64,000 nucleotides of DNA, from contig NC_087377.1 in NCBI RefSeq assembly GCF_963675165.1, forward strand, positions 6,589,122 to 6,653,121, given 5' to 3'. This DNA is from Halichondria panicea (taxonomy: Eukaryota > Porifera > Demospongiae > Suberitida > Halichondriidae). Made by a program: the position numbers and the translations under genes. This document shows, piece by piece, positions 1 to 9,907 of this stretch (positions are counted from its first letter, which is position 1; each line of letters starts with the position of its first letter). The notes beneath the pieces were generated by a model. The model had not been told where the DNA came from. It saw only the letters and a list, made by a program, of their open reading frames with translations, and did not search any database.

Positions 1-24
1 TAACACAAACATTAAAACTGGGAT

Positions 25-145
25 AACCACCACCTGGTATTTCATATGCAAAGCTAGCGCTATTGGTGCTAGGGTATGGTTTCCTGACATTGAAACAGAA
101 CCCACGCTGAGGGCTCTGTAGCCAAAGAGACGCTCACTATACATG
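25..145. repeat. Remnant of an inverted-repeat element
   Basis: The stretch shares ordered blocks with 62,950-63,097: the 'tttca.atgcaaagct' block, 'ggtttcc', 'agaacccacg', 'ctgagggctct' and 'cactata'. It is therefore an old copy of the element at 62,861-63,097 whose left terminus is lost or lies outside the window. No gene is visible from 146 to 540. Confidence 0.55.
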
Positions 146-542
146 CAGTAGCACGATTAGATAGGTGGATGACAAATTAGAAAAACATAGTGGAATAACT
201 ATAATATTATAGAGAAAATAGGTGACCAATTAAGTGACAATTGAGCATTATTATAAGGACCAGAAGAGACCCAATTAACGTTGAATGACTTGACCATTAT
301 CTCATGAGCGTTTTTGACTGAATAGAAAGTGGTCCTATAAATTATAGCCTAGTCTTATATACATCCAGTCAAAAAATAACTTGTGCGATCCTCTCCGAAC
401 TATAAGAATTGTCAGAGATTTCCATAGATCTAATATATAGATCTAGCTATTACCAAACATCAGATTTTTCTTAGGGTCTGAGCTCTGCGACCGTCGCGTT
501 CACATTAATTCTCAACTGTGCATGTATACATCTATATACAGT

Positions 543-731
543 CAGTGGAACCTCTATTAACAACCACCTCAGAATAAAGGCCAGTTGCTATATAACGGCC
601 AGGCACTCAGGTCCCAAATGAAAAGTTTGTGTACAAAACAAACTCAGTCTCAACAAAGGCCACCTCTGTATAAAGGCCAAAACATTGTTAATTCCCCAAA
701 GGTGTCGATCCGTTATAGAGGGGTTCCACTG
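543..731. repeat. MITE-like element with CAGTGGAACC termini
   Basis: The left end reads CAGTGGAACCTCTATTAAC and the right end is the inverted form, ending in GGGTTCCACTG followed by TA. Inside are repeated 'aaaggcca' and 'ggcca' blocks. The open reading frame across it (585-782) is a by-product of these repeats and is not proposed as a gene. The TA on the right suggests a Tc1/mariner-type target, but the left flank does not show a clean TA. Confidence 0.6.
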
Positions 732-1030
732 TATACACGCAGAGCATCAGTTATAGCTAGTCTGGGGCTGCAGATGTTATAAAAATTGTGTACTATAATT
801 ATACGGTAGCGAATTTCAGCGAATTTGTAATTAACGCTAAATTATGTCCACGCTAATAATTAACGAGCGTTTTGTATTTAATTGTTAGGTAGATGTATTT
901 ACGTTATGTTTAATTTTTAGGACGTAATGCGAGCTAAGGCTGGATTGTTCGAGAGAGAGATCTCGTGTAGAACTATAACTCTGTGTATCTGTATTTTGTG
1001 TGTTGTTTTTGTTATTAAACACTCATTGAA

Positions 1031-1225
1031 TACCGTAAAGCGGGTAATTTTCGGGGGACAAAATATTCGTGGTTCAGCAATATTGAGACATTTCGTGGGT
1101 AATATTTTCGTGGTTGCTGCTTGGATTGTAGGTAAAGGTAGGCAAGGTCGCTTCATTCGTGGTCAGACCTCCAACCACGAAAACCACAAATATTTTGCCC
1201 CACGAAAATTACCCGCTATACGGTA
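1031..1225. repeat. MITE, family TACCGTATAGCGGGTAATTTTCG
   Basis: This is one of at least eight copies in the window. The termini are TACCGTAAAGCGGGTAATTT on the left and its inverted form, ending CCCGCTATACGGTA, on the right. TA lies at both outer edges, compatible with a TA target duplication. No transposase is encoded. The reading frames on both strands here are palindrome artefacts. Confidence 0.8.
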
Positions 1226-1440
1226 GCTAGTCCTATCTAGAGTGAAGGGCCGCTCGGTGACAGTGCTAATAATTATTTGCTGCAAATCCGCCAAAATTTG
1301 AACAGAAAAACAGAAATTACTAGTCTATATAATAGTGTGTCCATTTCTAAAATGAATTAGAAACAATTAATTGGTTACAACGACTTTACGTGACAATTGA
1401 AATCTATTGCTGCATGCTATGATGGACTCGAGCCAGCAGG

Positions 1441-1968
1441 TCATGGTAAAGTAGCGACCACCCTAAACTTCTTGACTGTGAGCGAGTGCCCTCCCCCTCC
1501 TCCTGCGTTCCTCATGAACCTATAGAAGTCACCAGGCTGTGCTAACTTGATGACAGGATCATCTCTTAACTCAGCATTTGCTTCCATCTCATCGTGCTCA
1601 GCAATCCCAAACACTCGTCTTTTTTCTGCCACCACCACAGGAGAACTGCTTGTATTAATCTGTCTCATCAATTGCAGAAATATCTCGCCTTTTCGATTTC
1701 CGTAACCTTGATCTTTCCACACCACAGATAGAGAAAGCTTCTTAACAATACTTGGTAGGATAGGACCATCGAAATATAGTTCAGGTGCCCAGTGGCCTGA
1801 ACGTGGACCTCGTATTTCAAAGTCTTTACCGTGGACAATCATGAAGTGGGGAAGCACAGAGTGGAGACGATGACAGGTCTGGGAGAGTCTAGCTACATCC
1901 TCTGGGCAAAGCAAGTCAGCCACATGAGATAACACTAGATCTGGGAAGTCTTCAAACTGGTTTGCCAT
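1441..1968 (-). CDS. F-box protein with beta-rich C-terminal domain
   Basis: Intronless frame of 175 codons plus stop, with ATG at 1,966-1,968. Residues about 6-40 (FPDLVLSHVADLLCPEDVAR, then a Leu/Ser/Cys-rich second helix) match the F-box, the motif that binds Skp1 in SCF ubiquitin ligases. The remaining 130 residues are beta-rich, with SGHWAPELYFDGP, WKDQGYGNRKG and a glycine run before the last strand (HSLTVKKFRVVATLP). This resembles a jelly-roll or ligand-binding fold and would be the substrate-recognition part; that is inference. A single-exon gene stands out beside its intron-rich neighbours, so a retrocopy origin is possible. The frame shows no lesions. Confidence is high for the F-box and low for the target. 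Confidence 0.75.
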   Translation of the reverse strand: MANQFEDFPDLVLSHVADLLCPEDVARLSQTCHRLHSVLPHFMIVHGKDFEIRGPRSGHWAPELYFDGPILPSIVKKLSLSVVWKDQGYGNRKGEIFLQLMRQINTSSSPVVVAEKRRVFGIAEHDEMEANAELRDDPVIKLAQPGDFYRFMRNAGGGGGHSLTVKKFRVVATLP

Positions 1969-2414
1969 TCTAGCTATTATAATGCTAAGTCATCAGGTAA
2001 TTCCCCCTTTAGTGTCTACACATAATTATGGCTATTAAATAGCTAGACTTTTAAGCTACGCTCAGCTCCAGGTGAATAGATCATGTTTACACTGCATGAG
2101 AGCAGAGGCATGAGAGTACATAATACATGTACTTGGTGGCGGTGGCTTAGCCTCGAATATGTAGATATAAGGTCACCTCTAGCCTATAATTATATGTAGT
2201 AGTTTAGTGTCTGTAAGAGGGTGGTTAAAGTTATGCAAACGAGTGCTCTTGTTAGTACCACAGTTGCTGGCTCTAGTACTAACCTCAATACAGGCCGCTC
2301 ATGGTATCGAGGCTCAGTAGCGCAGGAGGAGCACATTACAGTAATGTGCTCCTGTTCTAACCTTCACAGTTGCCTTAACATGATTATTCGAGACTAAGCT
2401 GCTGTCACCAACAA

Positions 2415-2610
2415 TACTGTAATAATTATAGCAGGTAATTTTCGTGGTGTAAAAATTTCGTTCGAAAATGGTGAGAAAAATTTCGTTTGACTTCATTGCC
2501 TGCACTGCATTGCATGCGTTCCAGTAAGCCACGCCTACGTTTTCGTGGGGGTCAGCTTGCCCACGAAAATAACGAATATTTTACCGCATGAAAATTACCC
2601 GCTATATGGT
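2415..2610. repeat. MITE, TACCGTATAGCGGG family, diverged copy
   Basis: The left end carries GCAGGTAATTTTCGTGG and the right end ATGAAAATTACCCGCTATAT. The left tip has about 7 extra bases, so the terminus is imperfect. It is non-coding. Confidence 0.7.
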
Positions 2611-2919
2611 GCTAAACACGTACTGCAACGTGGGATGTCCTATTTCTTGTCAGACCATATGCATATAATTATAGGCAAACAAAGAAAGGAAGTGGACGGG
2701 GAGAAGGACAAGGTACCGATGACCACCATGTACATAATTGTTTGAATTGCCAAGAACCCAGCTACATCGATCGGTCTATTTATAGCTTGCCTTCTAGAAT
2801 CGCACAGTATACAATCTGCTAAAATTATCAACATTATAATTCTGAACATTAATTTTACAATAATACATCACCAATATCTATGCATAATTATGTACGTCAT
2901 TGTCTTTTCAAGAAGAAGT

Positions 2920-4254
2920 TTACTGCGGCTTATCATTGCATTTCTTCCCACACTTTTTCGTGTCAGGATTAACTGCACACTCGGTATAGACATCGGAGGG
3001 TATAGCCACAGGGCAACTCTCGACAATGTCAACAACATACCACTGAATTTTGACAGATGGAGCAGTGGAGACCCAACGTTGAATGACTTTGACCATCTCA
3101 TGAGCAGATACATCTTCCAGGCCGATTAAAGTGGTCCTATATCAAATCAGAAAAACAAAAAAATTTAATGCACTCTAAGTAATTATTGTCGCGTATCTCT
3201 GATTACGGTATGTTTCAGCTAGTATGCCAATTTTCAAAGGGAAACAAGCTGTAAGCCGTTACTATAGCTGTGTGCAATGCTTGCTTATTATCTTAGTCAA
3301 TAATGTTTACCTAAAGTGGGCCTCAGTCTGGGATGAACGACAACTGAAAAAACTCTTTTCTACCGAAAATGGAGAGTGTGTCGAATTCGTGAAATTGGTA
3401 AGTGGCAGTAGTACTTCCTGAATGGCTCCAATGAAAGCGAGATTGACTTTATTGGCCCTTGATTCCTGTATAATCACAATCATTAGCAAAATTAATGTCA
3501 TGGTATAGCATCATCTGCATGCTATATAGCTCAGAATAATATTATGCCTTGAGTGAGGGGAATCAGTGCTTGGAAGTATAGCTCACCACCGAAATTTTTT
3601 TCAGAATCATGCATGGAACATTTGTAAAGATCTATAGCCACATTTGTAAAGACCTATAGCCATATACATGCAGCCACTTTACCTAAACCCCCTCTGTACT
3701 TATGACCATGCATGCACCATAGTACTTACTTCCCAATTCAAACAGCTACCCAAAATGGGAAGTGCGACCTGGGATCGAGGCTAGGTAAAACTGTGTGTAG
3801 AATCTTGTGCAACGTTTGCCACTATTACTCAAGTGCCTAGACGGCATGCAGTTATACCACACTATCATTGATACAGTAACCTTGCATTTTACTGAGCATA
3901 TACGATGTTATCCTAAGCCCCCAGATACCGGGGGGATATTAGCGCATGCGCAAGCAGTCGATACCAGGCCCACTTCCCTAAGTGAAGTGGGAAGTGCGAC
4001 CTGGGATCGAGGCTAGGTAAAACTGTGTGTAGAATCTTGTGCAACGTTTGCCACTATTACTCAAGTGCCTAGACGGCATGCAGTTATACCACACTATCAT
4101 TGATATAGTGACATTGAATGCAAGGTTACTGATTGCAGCTAGCATGCATGTGAAGCAGAAGCATCCACTGTAAACGATATATGTCCTTACCTAAACCATT
4201 CACAGCTAGAATGCAGCTCCCAATGAGCACCAAAAGAATCAGTGCTGTCTTCAT
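2920..4254 (-). pseudogene. Copy A of the Ig/sushi secreted family: signal peptide and C-terminal module only
   Basis: Three intact exons are visible. 4,191-4,254 is a signal peptide (MKTALILLVLIGSCILAVNG). 3,311-3,465 is a C-terminal module exon starting ESRANKVNLAF. 2,920-3,136 is the last exon, containing HEMVKVIQRWVS and ending DDKPQ-type with NDKPQ and a TAA stop. The donor-acceptor phases of the last two exons fit as in the full copies. A piece of the preceding small exon (SCLNWE then GTAAGT) lies at 3,730-3,760. The two Ig exons and both sushi exons are absent; a short tandem duplication occupies their place. It is either a truncated pseudogene or a short secreted form. Its last exon keeps the cysteines that copy C has lost. 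Confidence 0.65.
3756..4112. repeat. Two-copy tandem repeat, about 120 bp at 232-bp spacing
   Basis: The block beginning TGGGAAGTGCGACCTGGGAT occurs at 3,756 and again at 3,988. Both continue through 'gtgtgtagaatcttgtgcaa' and 'catgcagttataccacac', almost without change, for about 120 bases. It sits exactly where copy A has lost its Ig and sushi exons. Confidence 0.8.
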
Positions 4255-4259
4255 GTTTT

Positions 4260-5926
4260 GCTGAAATCACTGAGTCCTGCTGAAATCCCTACTCAAAGTT
4301 TAATGTAGACTGCATGCGGCAGTGTCAACCTGTGCTTTTATACCCATTGCCAATAATCATTTATTATTTGCACCATAAATTATCATGAATGACATCTATC
4401 TAGGAGGATGACCATATCCTGTTGTCGTTTTCGCCCACACAAGATTCCAATGCAAAAAGGGAGTATTATAAATCTATCATCTGCATAACTTTGTAGTTTA
4501 TACTAGCAGGTAGTCTTATTCATTTATAGCAGCAGCCTGCACAATCATGATGTGTATTACAATCTGCCTGCATTATACACATTGTATTATCAAATGACAA
4601 TAATTATTTCCTTATGTGAATTACTATTCATGGACTATACCTATCACACATATATACATGCATATATACACAAATAAACTAGCTGTGCAGCGGTCTGTTT
4701 CCAGATCTTGCCTAAATTTCTATGCAGAGATCTTGAACAGGAGTGAAAGGTGGAGAACACTTCTAAAAGGCTAAATCTACTGCATGCATGGTTGTACCGC
4801 ACTACAGGTGCTAAAGCCTCGGTGTAATTCAACTTTGCACGCAGGAAAGAATGAAATGATAGAGTGTGATTGTCGCTAAAAGGATATTAAAAGTTTCAAA
4901 CAAAAACACGCTGCATAGACTATAATAATTGGGACTCTGAGTTAGGAATGTGCAGCCTTAATTGATGCAATAATTGGTGCTGCTCATTATAGATGTTGGC
5001 AGTGAAACTTTTGCAGCTCTTTTATCACTCTACATGCATGCATGGTAACTAAAAATAGTTGCACTCTATACTGCAGAGACAACTGTAAGTAGAACAGATA
5101 CAGATTTTGTAAACAAGCTGAGACTTCAATTGCCTACAAGTATAAGCAAAACTATATAGCCATAACTTGAAAATTATAAGCTTTAGTTTGAAAATCCACA
5201 AATCCAGTGACTCTAAGCGTACAGAAACTACTGTATAGAGGGAATAAACTTTCGCAAAATGGATATGACACCGTTAGAAAGGTTTTCGCGGAATAGCAGC
5301 CTTTCTGCAGCATACATAATTATATGCATGCATGTGATATTAAATTCGTAGGTATAAATGTTCGCGATACATGCTTAATCAGCAAAAACCACGAACATTT
5401 ATACCCTCAAAACAATTATACCCGCTTATAATACGTACCTATAATTATCTTCAACTGCATTGTTACAGTAACGGTTTGCTAGCATAGATATATATACGCA
5501 TGGCTTTGGTCTGGTGAAGCAGTACATTGGGAACAGTACATTGTTGCTTCACCAGACCATATAGATAAAAGAGTAAGACCAACGCCATGCATTATACATG
5601 TATAGGTGCATGCATGCATGGCCTTTGCAAGGCCAATTGTGGTTTTGCTATACACTGCCCTCTACTTAGTAATTGCTCCATAGACAACATTACTGCATGC
5701 ATGCTATTTAAACCACATGTGTACCCTGCATGTGGCCATGCACCTACATGCAAATGGCTTCGAGTCTGGTGAAGCTGTACATTGTAGACTACTTCAAAGG
5801 AACTTGCATTGATGCATGTATAAATTTACCATTGTGTGTATACACCACATGCAGAGGGCCCTACCCAATTAACTCACCTAGGATGCATGATAATAAATAC
5901 CCATGCAATGGCTATGACCCATGGCC
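4260..5926. other. Gene-free interval of dispersed repeats
   Basis: No supportable gene. About 4,790-5,240 is a diverged copy of dispersed repeat R1 (compare 13,050-13,640: GCACTACAGGTGCT and 'gcctcggtg' at one end, 'gccataact' and 'gctttagtt' near the other). About 5,500-5,926 is repeat R2 (ATGCACCTACATGCAAATGG, 'ctggtgaagc', 'tacattgtagactacttcaa'), with an inverted pair of the 'ggtctggtgaagc' block at 5,507-5,566. R2 recurs at 7,650-8,220 and 10,680-10,980. Confidence 0.6.
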
Positions 5927-6038
5927 TACCACTGAATTTTAACAGAATGACCAGAGGAGATCCAACGTTGGATGACTTTAACGACCTCATAAGCAGATAA
6001 ATTCTCAAGACCGATTAAATTGGTCTTATATATACACA

Positions 6039-6338
6039 CAAGAGTAGATAAGAGTATACTTATAGAGTGTTGAACTGCTGTAGTAATTGTGGAACCGCAT
6101 TTGCCTTAGCGGTCATTACTGCATGTCGTCACTATATTCAATTAATGAGTGCTGTTAAGTAAACTGTGGTCTGTGGTTTGTAGCACTATAGGCGTATCAG
6201 GAACTGCGCAATCAAGCATGCATGTGTGGTTTCTGGGAAGTGTTGCTAACATAAGAAATAAGTGATGACGCATGCAGGAGCAGGCAAATGCTGCTACTAT
6301 AGCAGTTCAACACTCTTACTCTTATCTATATACTCTTG
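6039..6338. repeat. Foldback element
   Basis: The arms are CAAGAGTAGATAAGAGTATA with 'gagtgttgaactgctgtagta' on the left and their inverted counterpart ('tactatagcagttcaacac' to 'tatactcttg') on the right. About 45 bp per arm surround 200 bp of unique sequence. It is inserted in copy B. The same 'gagtgt.gaact' and 'cttatctt' motif style occurs in the foldback at 24,604-25,078, so the two may be related. Confidence 0.7.
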
Positions 6339-6451
6339 CTACATATAATTATATCAAGTCAGTATTTTTGGAGCTATAATAAGTCTCGTCGAGCATCTCT
6401 GATTACGGCATCGTTAACCCAATCCAATTTTAAAAGCAGATAAGCATATAC

Positions 6452-6638
6452 TACCGTATAGCGGGTAATTTTCGTGGGCAAGCTGACCTCCACGAAATTT
6501 TAACGTATAGACGTACGTGGCTTACTGGAACGTATGAATGCAGCAGGCAACAAGAGACTAACGAATTTTTACTCAAGAAAACCACCGTTTTCGAGTTGAA
6601 CAAATTTTTGACCCCACGAAAATTACCCGCTATACGTT
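6452..6638. repeat. MITE, TACCGTATAGCGGGTAATTTTCG family
   Basis: The left terminus TACCGTATAGCGGGTAATTT is perfect and the right terminus AAATTACCCGCTATACG is inverted. It is non-coding and is followed after about 10 bases by another family member. Confidence 0.8.
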
Positions 6639-6648
6639 TTACATGTAA

Positions 6649-6885
6649 TACCGTATAGCGCGAAATTTTCGAGGGGCTTAATTTTCGCGGATTTCGTGGG
6701 TTGGAATTCTACACGAAAATTAAGTCCACGAAAAGTGTTCGTTAATAAGAATTACCTGCTACATGCAAATATTTAAAGGCGTGGCTTCCGGTAAACAGTC
6801 ATTCCGCGAACATTGTGCAACGAAATGGCTTTTAGAGGCCAATCCACGAAATATAAGTGCCTCGAAAATTTCGCGCTATACGGTA
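6649..6885. repeat. MITE, TACCGTATAGCGCGAAATTTTCG subfamily
   Basis: Left TACCGTATAGCGCGAAATTT, right AAATTTCGCGCTATACGGTA, with TA at both edges. The changed inner terminus (GCGCGAAA in place of GCGGGTAA) is mirrored in both ends, so it defines a subfamily and is not random decay. Confidence 0.8.
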
Positions 6886-8465
6886 GTTGTACCATGGATA
6901 TCAAGGGTGTATTTGTACTACCGAGGGCAGTTGTATGTATTCCCCGAGGGCGCAGCCGGGAGGGTATACATACAACTGCACGAGGTTGCAGTGGACAACT
7001 GACTTGAAGAAACTCCTTTCTACCAAAAATGGAGTGCGTCAAATTCGCGAAATTGATATGTGGCAGAGCAATATAGATGCATAATTGAGTAGAATGGCTC
7101 CAATGAAAGTGAGCGTGATTCTATTAGCGCTTGATTCCTTGTTTCCTGTATAATCATATCATTAGCAAATGTAAAAGTAAACATATAGGTAGCATCATCT
7201 ACTATAACTCCATGACACCGATATCCTTGCTCTTGTAAGGCCACTCCAAGTGACACTCTGGTTTCTGGTCCTGAAGTTTTTCTAATTGCATGCGGGCGGG
7301 CGACTTTTCTCATTATGTCATTATCAATTTCACCTTACGAATGCAAATGAATATCATTAATTACACTATTTTGTGCCACATGGACCATTCTGCGCATAGA
7401 TAGAAATCCAATAATGAGATAGAAATCCAAGAATAAAATCTGATGCGGGCGGTGGACCAGAAACTAGAGTATCACTTGGAGTGGCCTAACTATAAAATTA
7501 TATAATATATAATTATACCACTGAAAAACAATTTAGGACTCATTTTTACAGAGGTAAGGATTGATACATAAGTCAAGTATGAAAGAAGACAAGTAGATTA
7601 ATGATATTCATAGCTGACAACCTTACACCTGCGTGCCTTTGATCAGACTCAAGCGCCATGCAGGCTGGTGGGTTTGCTACTGTTGTGCAAACCACTGTGC
7701 ACCCTGTGGCCATGCACCTACATGCAAATGGCTTTGAGTCAAGTGAAGCAGTACATTGTAGACTACTTCAAAGGCACTTGCATGATGTATTTACTATTTA
7801 TATCACATTGTGTACACAGGGGACCCTACCCAATTTACTCACCACTGATAATAAATACGCCCCCAATGGCTATGACCCATGCCCTGAGAAGCTCTTTTAG
7901 TACGTTGTATTGTATCTCATTCTGTAACTATACAATGCAGTTGTAGAACAGTATATACATACGACTCATCATTACAGTATACAATAATAACCAAGTATGA
8001 TATTCTTAGCACAACCTTATACACACCACTTTGAAGTAGGTCTACAATGTGCTCAGTCTGTTTCACCAGACTCGACTCAAGGCCATGCATGCAGTGTGCA
8101 TGCATGCCCACAGACTACAGTTGTGGTTTTGCTATAATTATATTATGTTATGCTCTAGACAACTGTTGTGGAAACCCCACTGATGTGAGTGTGCCCTGTG
8201 GCCATGCACCTACATGCAATGTCTGACTGCAACTACAACTACATACATAAAACTCTCTAATGTTAAGTTGTTGTTTTGTTTTGATTGATTGTTTGTCGGT
8301 TACAGGACTGCATTAAAACCCACACTACACTGTGGGTGCAGCATTTCCTGCCCAAATAAAAATGAAAGTTATCATCTATCTATCTTGTATGAGAACCCAA
8401 TTTTAGGAGTGTTGTTGCTGAAGTTGACTCTAATTCACAATGCAGGCATAGGGAGTGTCAATTAG

Positions 8466-8509
8466 TAGCCTCGATTCCAGGCCGTTAATGCGGCCTGGAA
8501 TCGAGGCTA
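8466..8509. repeat. Perfect 19-bp hairpin
   Basis: The left arm TAGCCTCGATTCCAGGCCG is followed by the loop TTAATG and a perfectly complementary right arm. Related 'gatcgaggctagg' blocks occur in the 3,756/3,988 tandem repeat, so the arm sequence is itself dispersed. Confidence 0.85.
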
Positions 8510-8914
8510 GTCAATTAGCAGTCAACAGAAGTCATACACACAGGGTTATCAATATACAAGGGGGCACTTCCAAACGACTTTTGCAAACTTTAACGTCAGC
8601 CAAGTTATAAACATATTATGTTGCTGCACACACGTTTGAAGAGTCTGCAAATGGCGTAAGAAAACCTAGCCATAACTCGAGAACGAAGCATTATTTTGCA
8701 AATCCACTAATTGCGATATAACTATAGAAACTCTTACACTTGCATGCACTTCATTTGTCATTGAGCAGCAGTAGCAGTCTACACACGCACGCACGCACGC
8801 ACAGATGCAGGAGGACAGCTATACAATTTTTCAGTGAGCAAGCTATAACAGATTTGTATAATGATGTATAATGTGCGCTGTTGTGTGACTACATGTGTCA
8901 TATGCAATTAAATG

Positions 8915-9158
8915 CAGTGGCGGATCCAGGAATGTTGAGAGGGAGGTTCCAAAACAGTTAAAAAAAAAGGTCATCACTTTTCCTAAGCAATGAGCATGCG
9001 CATTAGAGAGCCCTGCCCACATATCAATTATGAAATCAGCCTAGTAACTACAGATCACGATCATTCAAGCTGAGTTGCTAGCTTGGTAAATTGATCTCCA
9101 GTGTTTCTTGCATGTGTGAAAGGGGGGGTTCCATGGAACCCATCTGGATCCGCCACTG
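8915..9158. repeat. MITE with CAGTGGCGGATCCAG termini
   Basis: The left end is CAGTGGCGGATCCAGG and the right end is CTGGATCCGCCACTG. The bases AAATG flank both ends. The same termini bound 18,446-18,808. Such termini are common in animal non-autonomous DNA transposons; the superfamily cannot be set here because no transposase is present. Confidence 0.75.
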
Positions 9159-9907
9159 AAATGGGTGTGGAAGTGGGCGTGGCCCTACACTTTTTGGCCA
9201 GCAAACCTGCTCTGTTCCACAACCCCACCTATGTAAATTTCCTGGATCCGCCCCCTCACATAACATGCAACCTTTGGACGCGGTATATATGATCACACAA
9301 ACACAAATCTACCAACATGTCCGATCTTTGTTAGGGTTTCATCTAGGATAAAAACTTTGAAAGGGAAGATTCGGGCACGCCGCAAATTGTTAGGCTGCGA
9401 CCATTAATTCTGTTGACTACACTCCCTAATGCATCACAGTAGATCTAGTTATATAATTATTGCAGATTACAGACAGTAGATTCCTTTTGGTTGTGATTAC
9501 ATGTACATGTAGTTGAGCTAATTACATTAACCAATGTTCATGTAGTACTAATGTGATTATGTCATTATTTAACATATTGGGGGGGGTCACTCCTGACCTC
9601 CCACTAAAAGAAAAAAACCGTGCTTGTATTAGCTAAAGGCTATTATATAGTATAAAGAGTGGAAGTGGGCGCGATGAGAAGGCTAATATCCGATGACCAT
9701 GCACCACATGTTAACTTGCTTATTCAAACAAGATTCCCAAAAAGAAATGAGCTACATTGTGGTCAATAGCTTGCCTTTTTACAATCAGCATACCATGCAT
9801 GCAATAGATCTATACATAATAATTATGTAATCATGTACGTATTGTCTTTTCTACAAATGTTATAGTAAGAGTTTACTGCGGCTTATTGCATTTCTTTCCA
9901 CACGGTT

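Larger units (their letters stand above)
5927..7145 (-). pseudogene. Copy B of the Ig/sushi family: fragments of the last two exons
   Basis: 5,927-6,030 matches the last exon of copies A, C and D, but frameshifts and substitutions leave no open frame. About 6,998-7,145 matches the preceding exon, including the block encoding the SFFSCRSSQ region, again frame-broken. Between them lie one foldback element (6,039-6,338) and two MITEs (6,452-6,638 and 6,649-6,885). No signal peptide, Ig or sushi exon was found. It is a dead remnant. Confidence 0.75.
7146..9907. other. Gene-free interval of dispersed repeats
   Basis: No supportable gene. R2 repeats lie at 7,650-7,900 (plus orientation) and about 8,020-8,220 (partly inverted). 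An R1 fragment lies at 8,640-8,830 ('agccataactcgagaa' followed later by a (GCAC)n run). The 8,466-8,509 hairpin and the 8,915-9,158 MITE are listed separately. A lone inverted terminus CCTGGATCCGCC lies at 9,242-9,253. Confidence 0.6.

Noticed and set aside
585-1226. Open frames of 65-99 residues on both strands near the window start
   Set aside because: They lie on inverted-repeat elements, where symmetry produces mirrored open frames. They have no domain, no splice partner and unusual composition.
2868-3113. Minus-strand 81-residue frame starting MYLLMRWSK
   Set aside because: It is a shadow frame of the last exon of the Ig/sushi family. The correct frame gives the conserved HEMVKVIQRWVS sequence and ends at the shared stop.
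3880-4020. Possible tRNA-derived SINE because of a GATCGAGGCTAGG / CCTCGATTCC motif resembling a B box
   Set aside because: No A box at the right spacing and no cloverleaf could be drawn, and the motif also forms a simple hairpin at 8,466.
9101-9296. Open frames on both strands at a CAGTGGCGGATCCAG element
   Set aside because: They are created by the MITE end and a neighbouring stray terminus; there is no homology.
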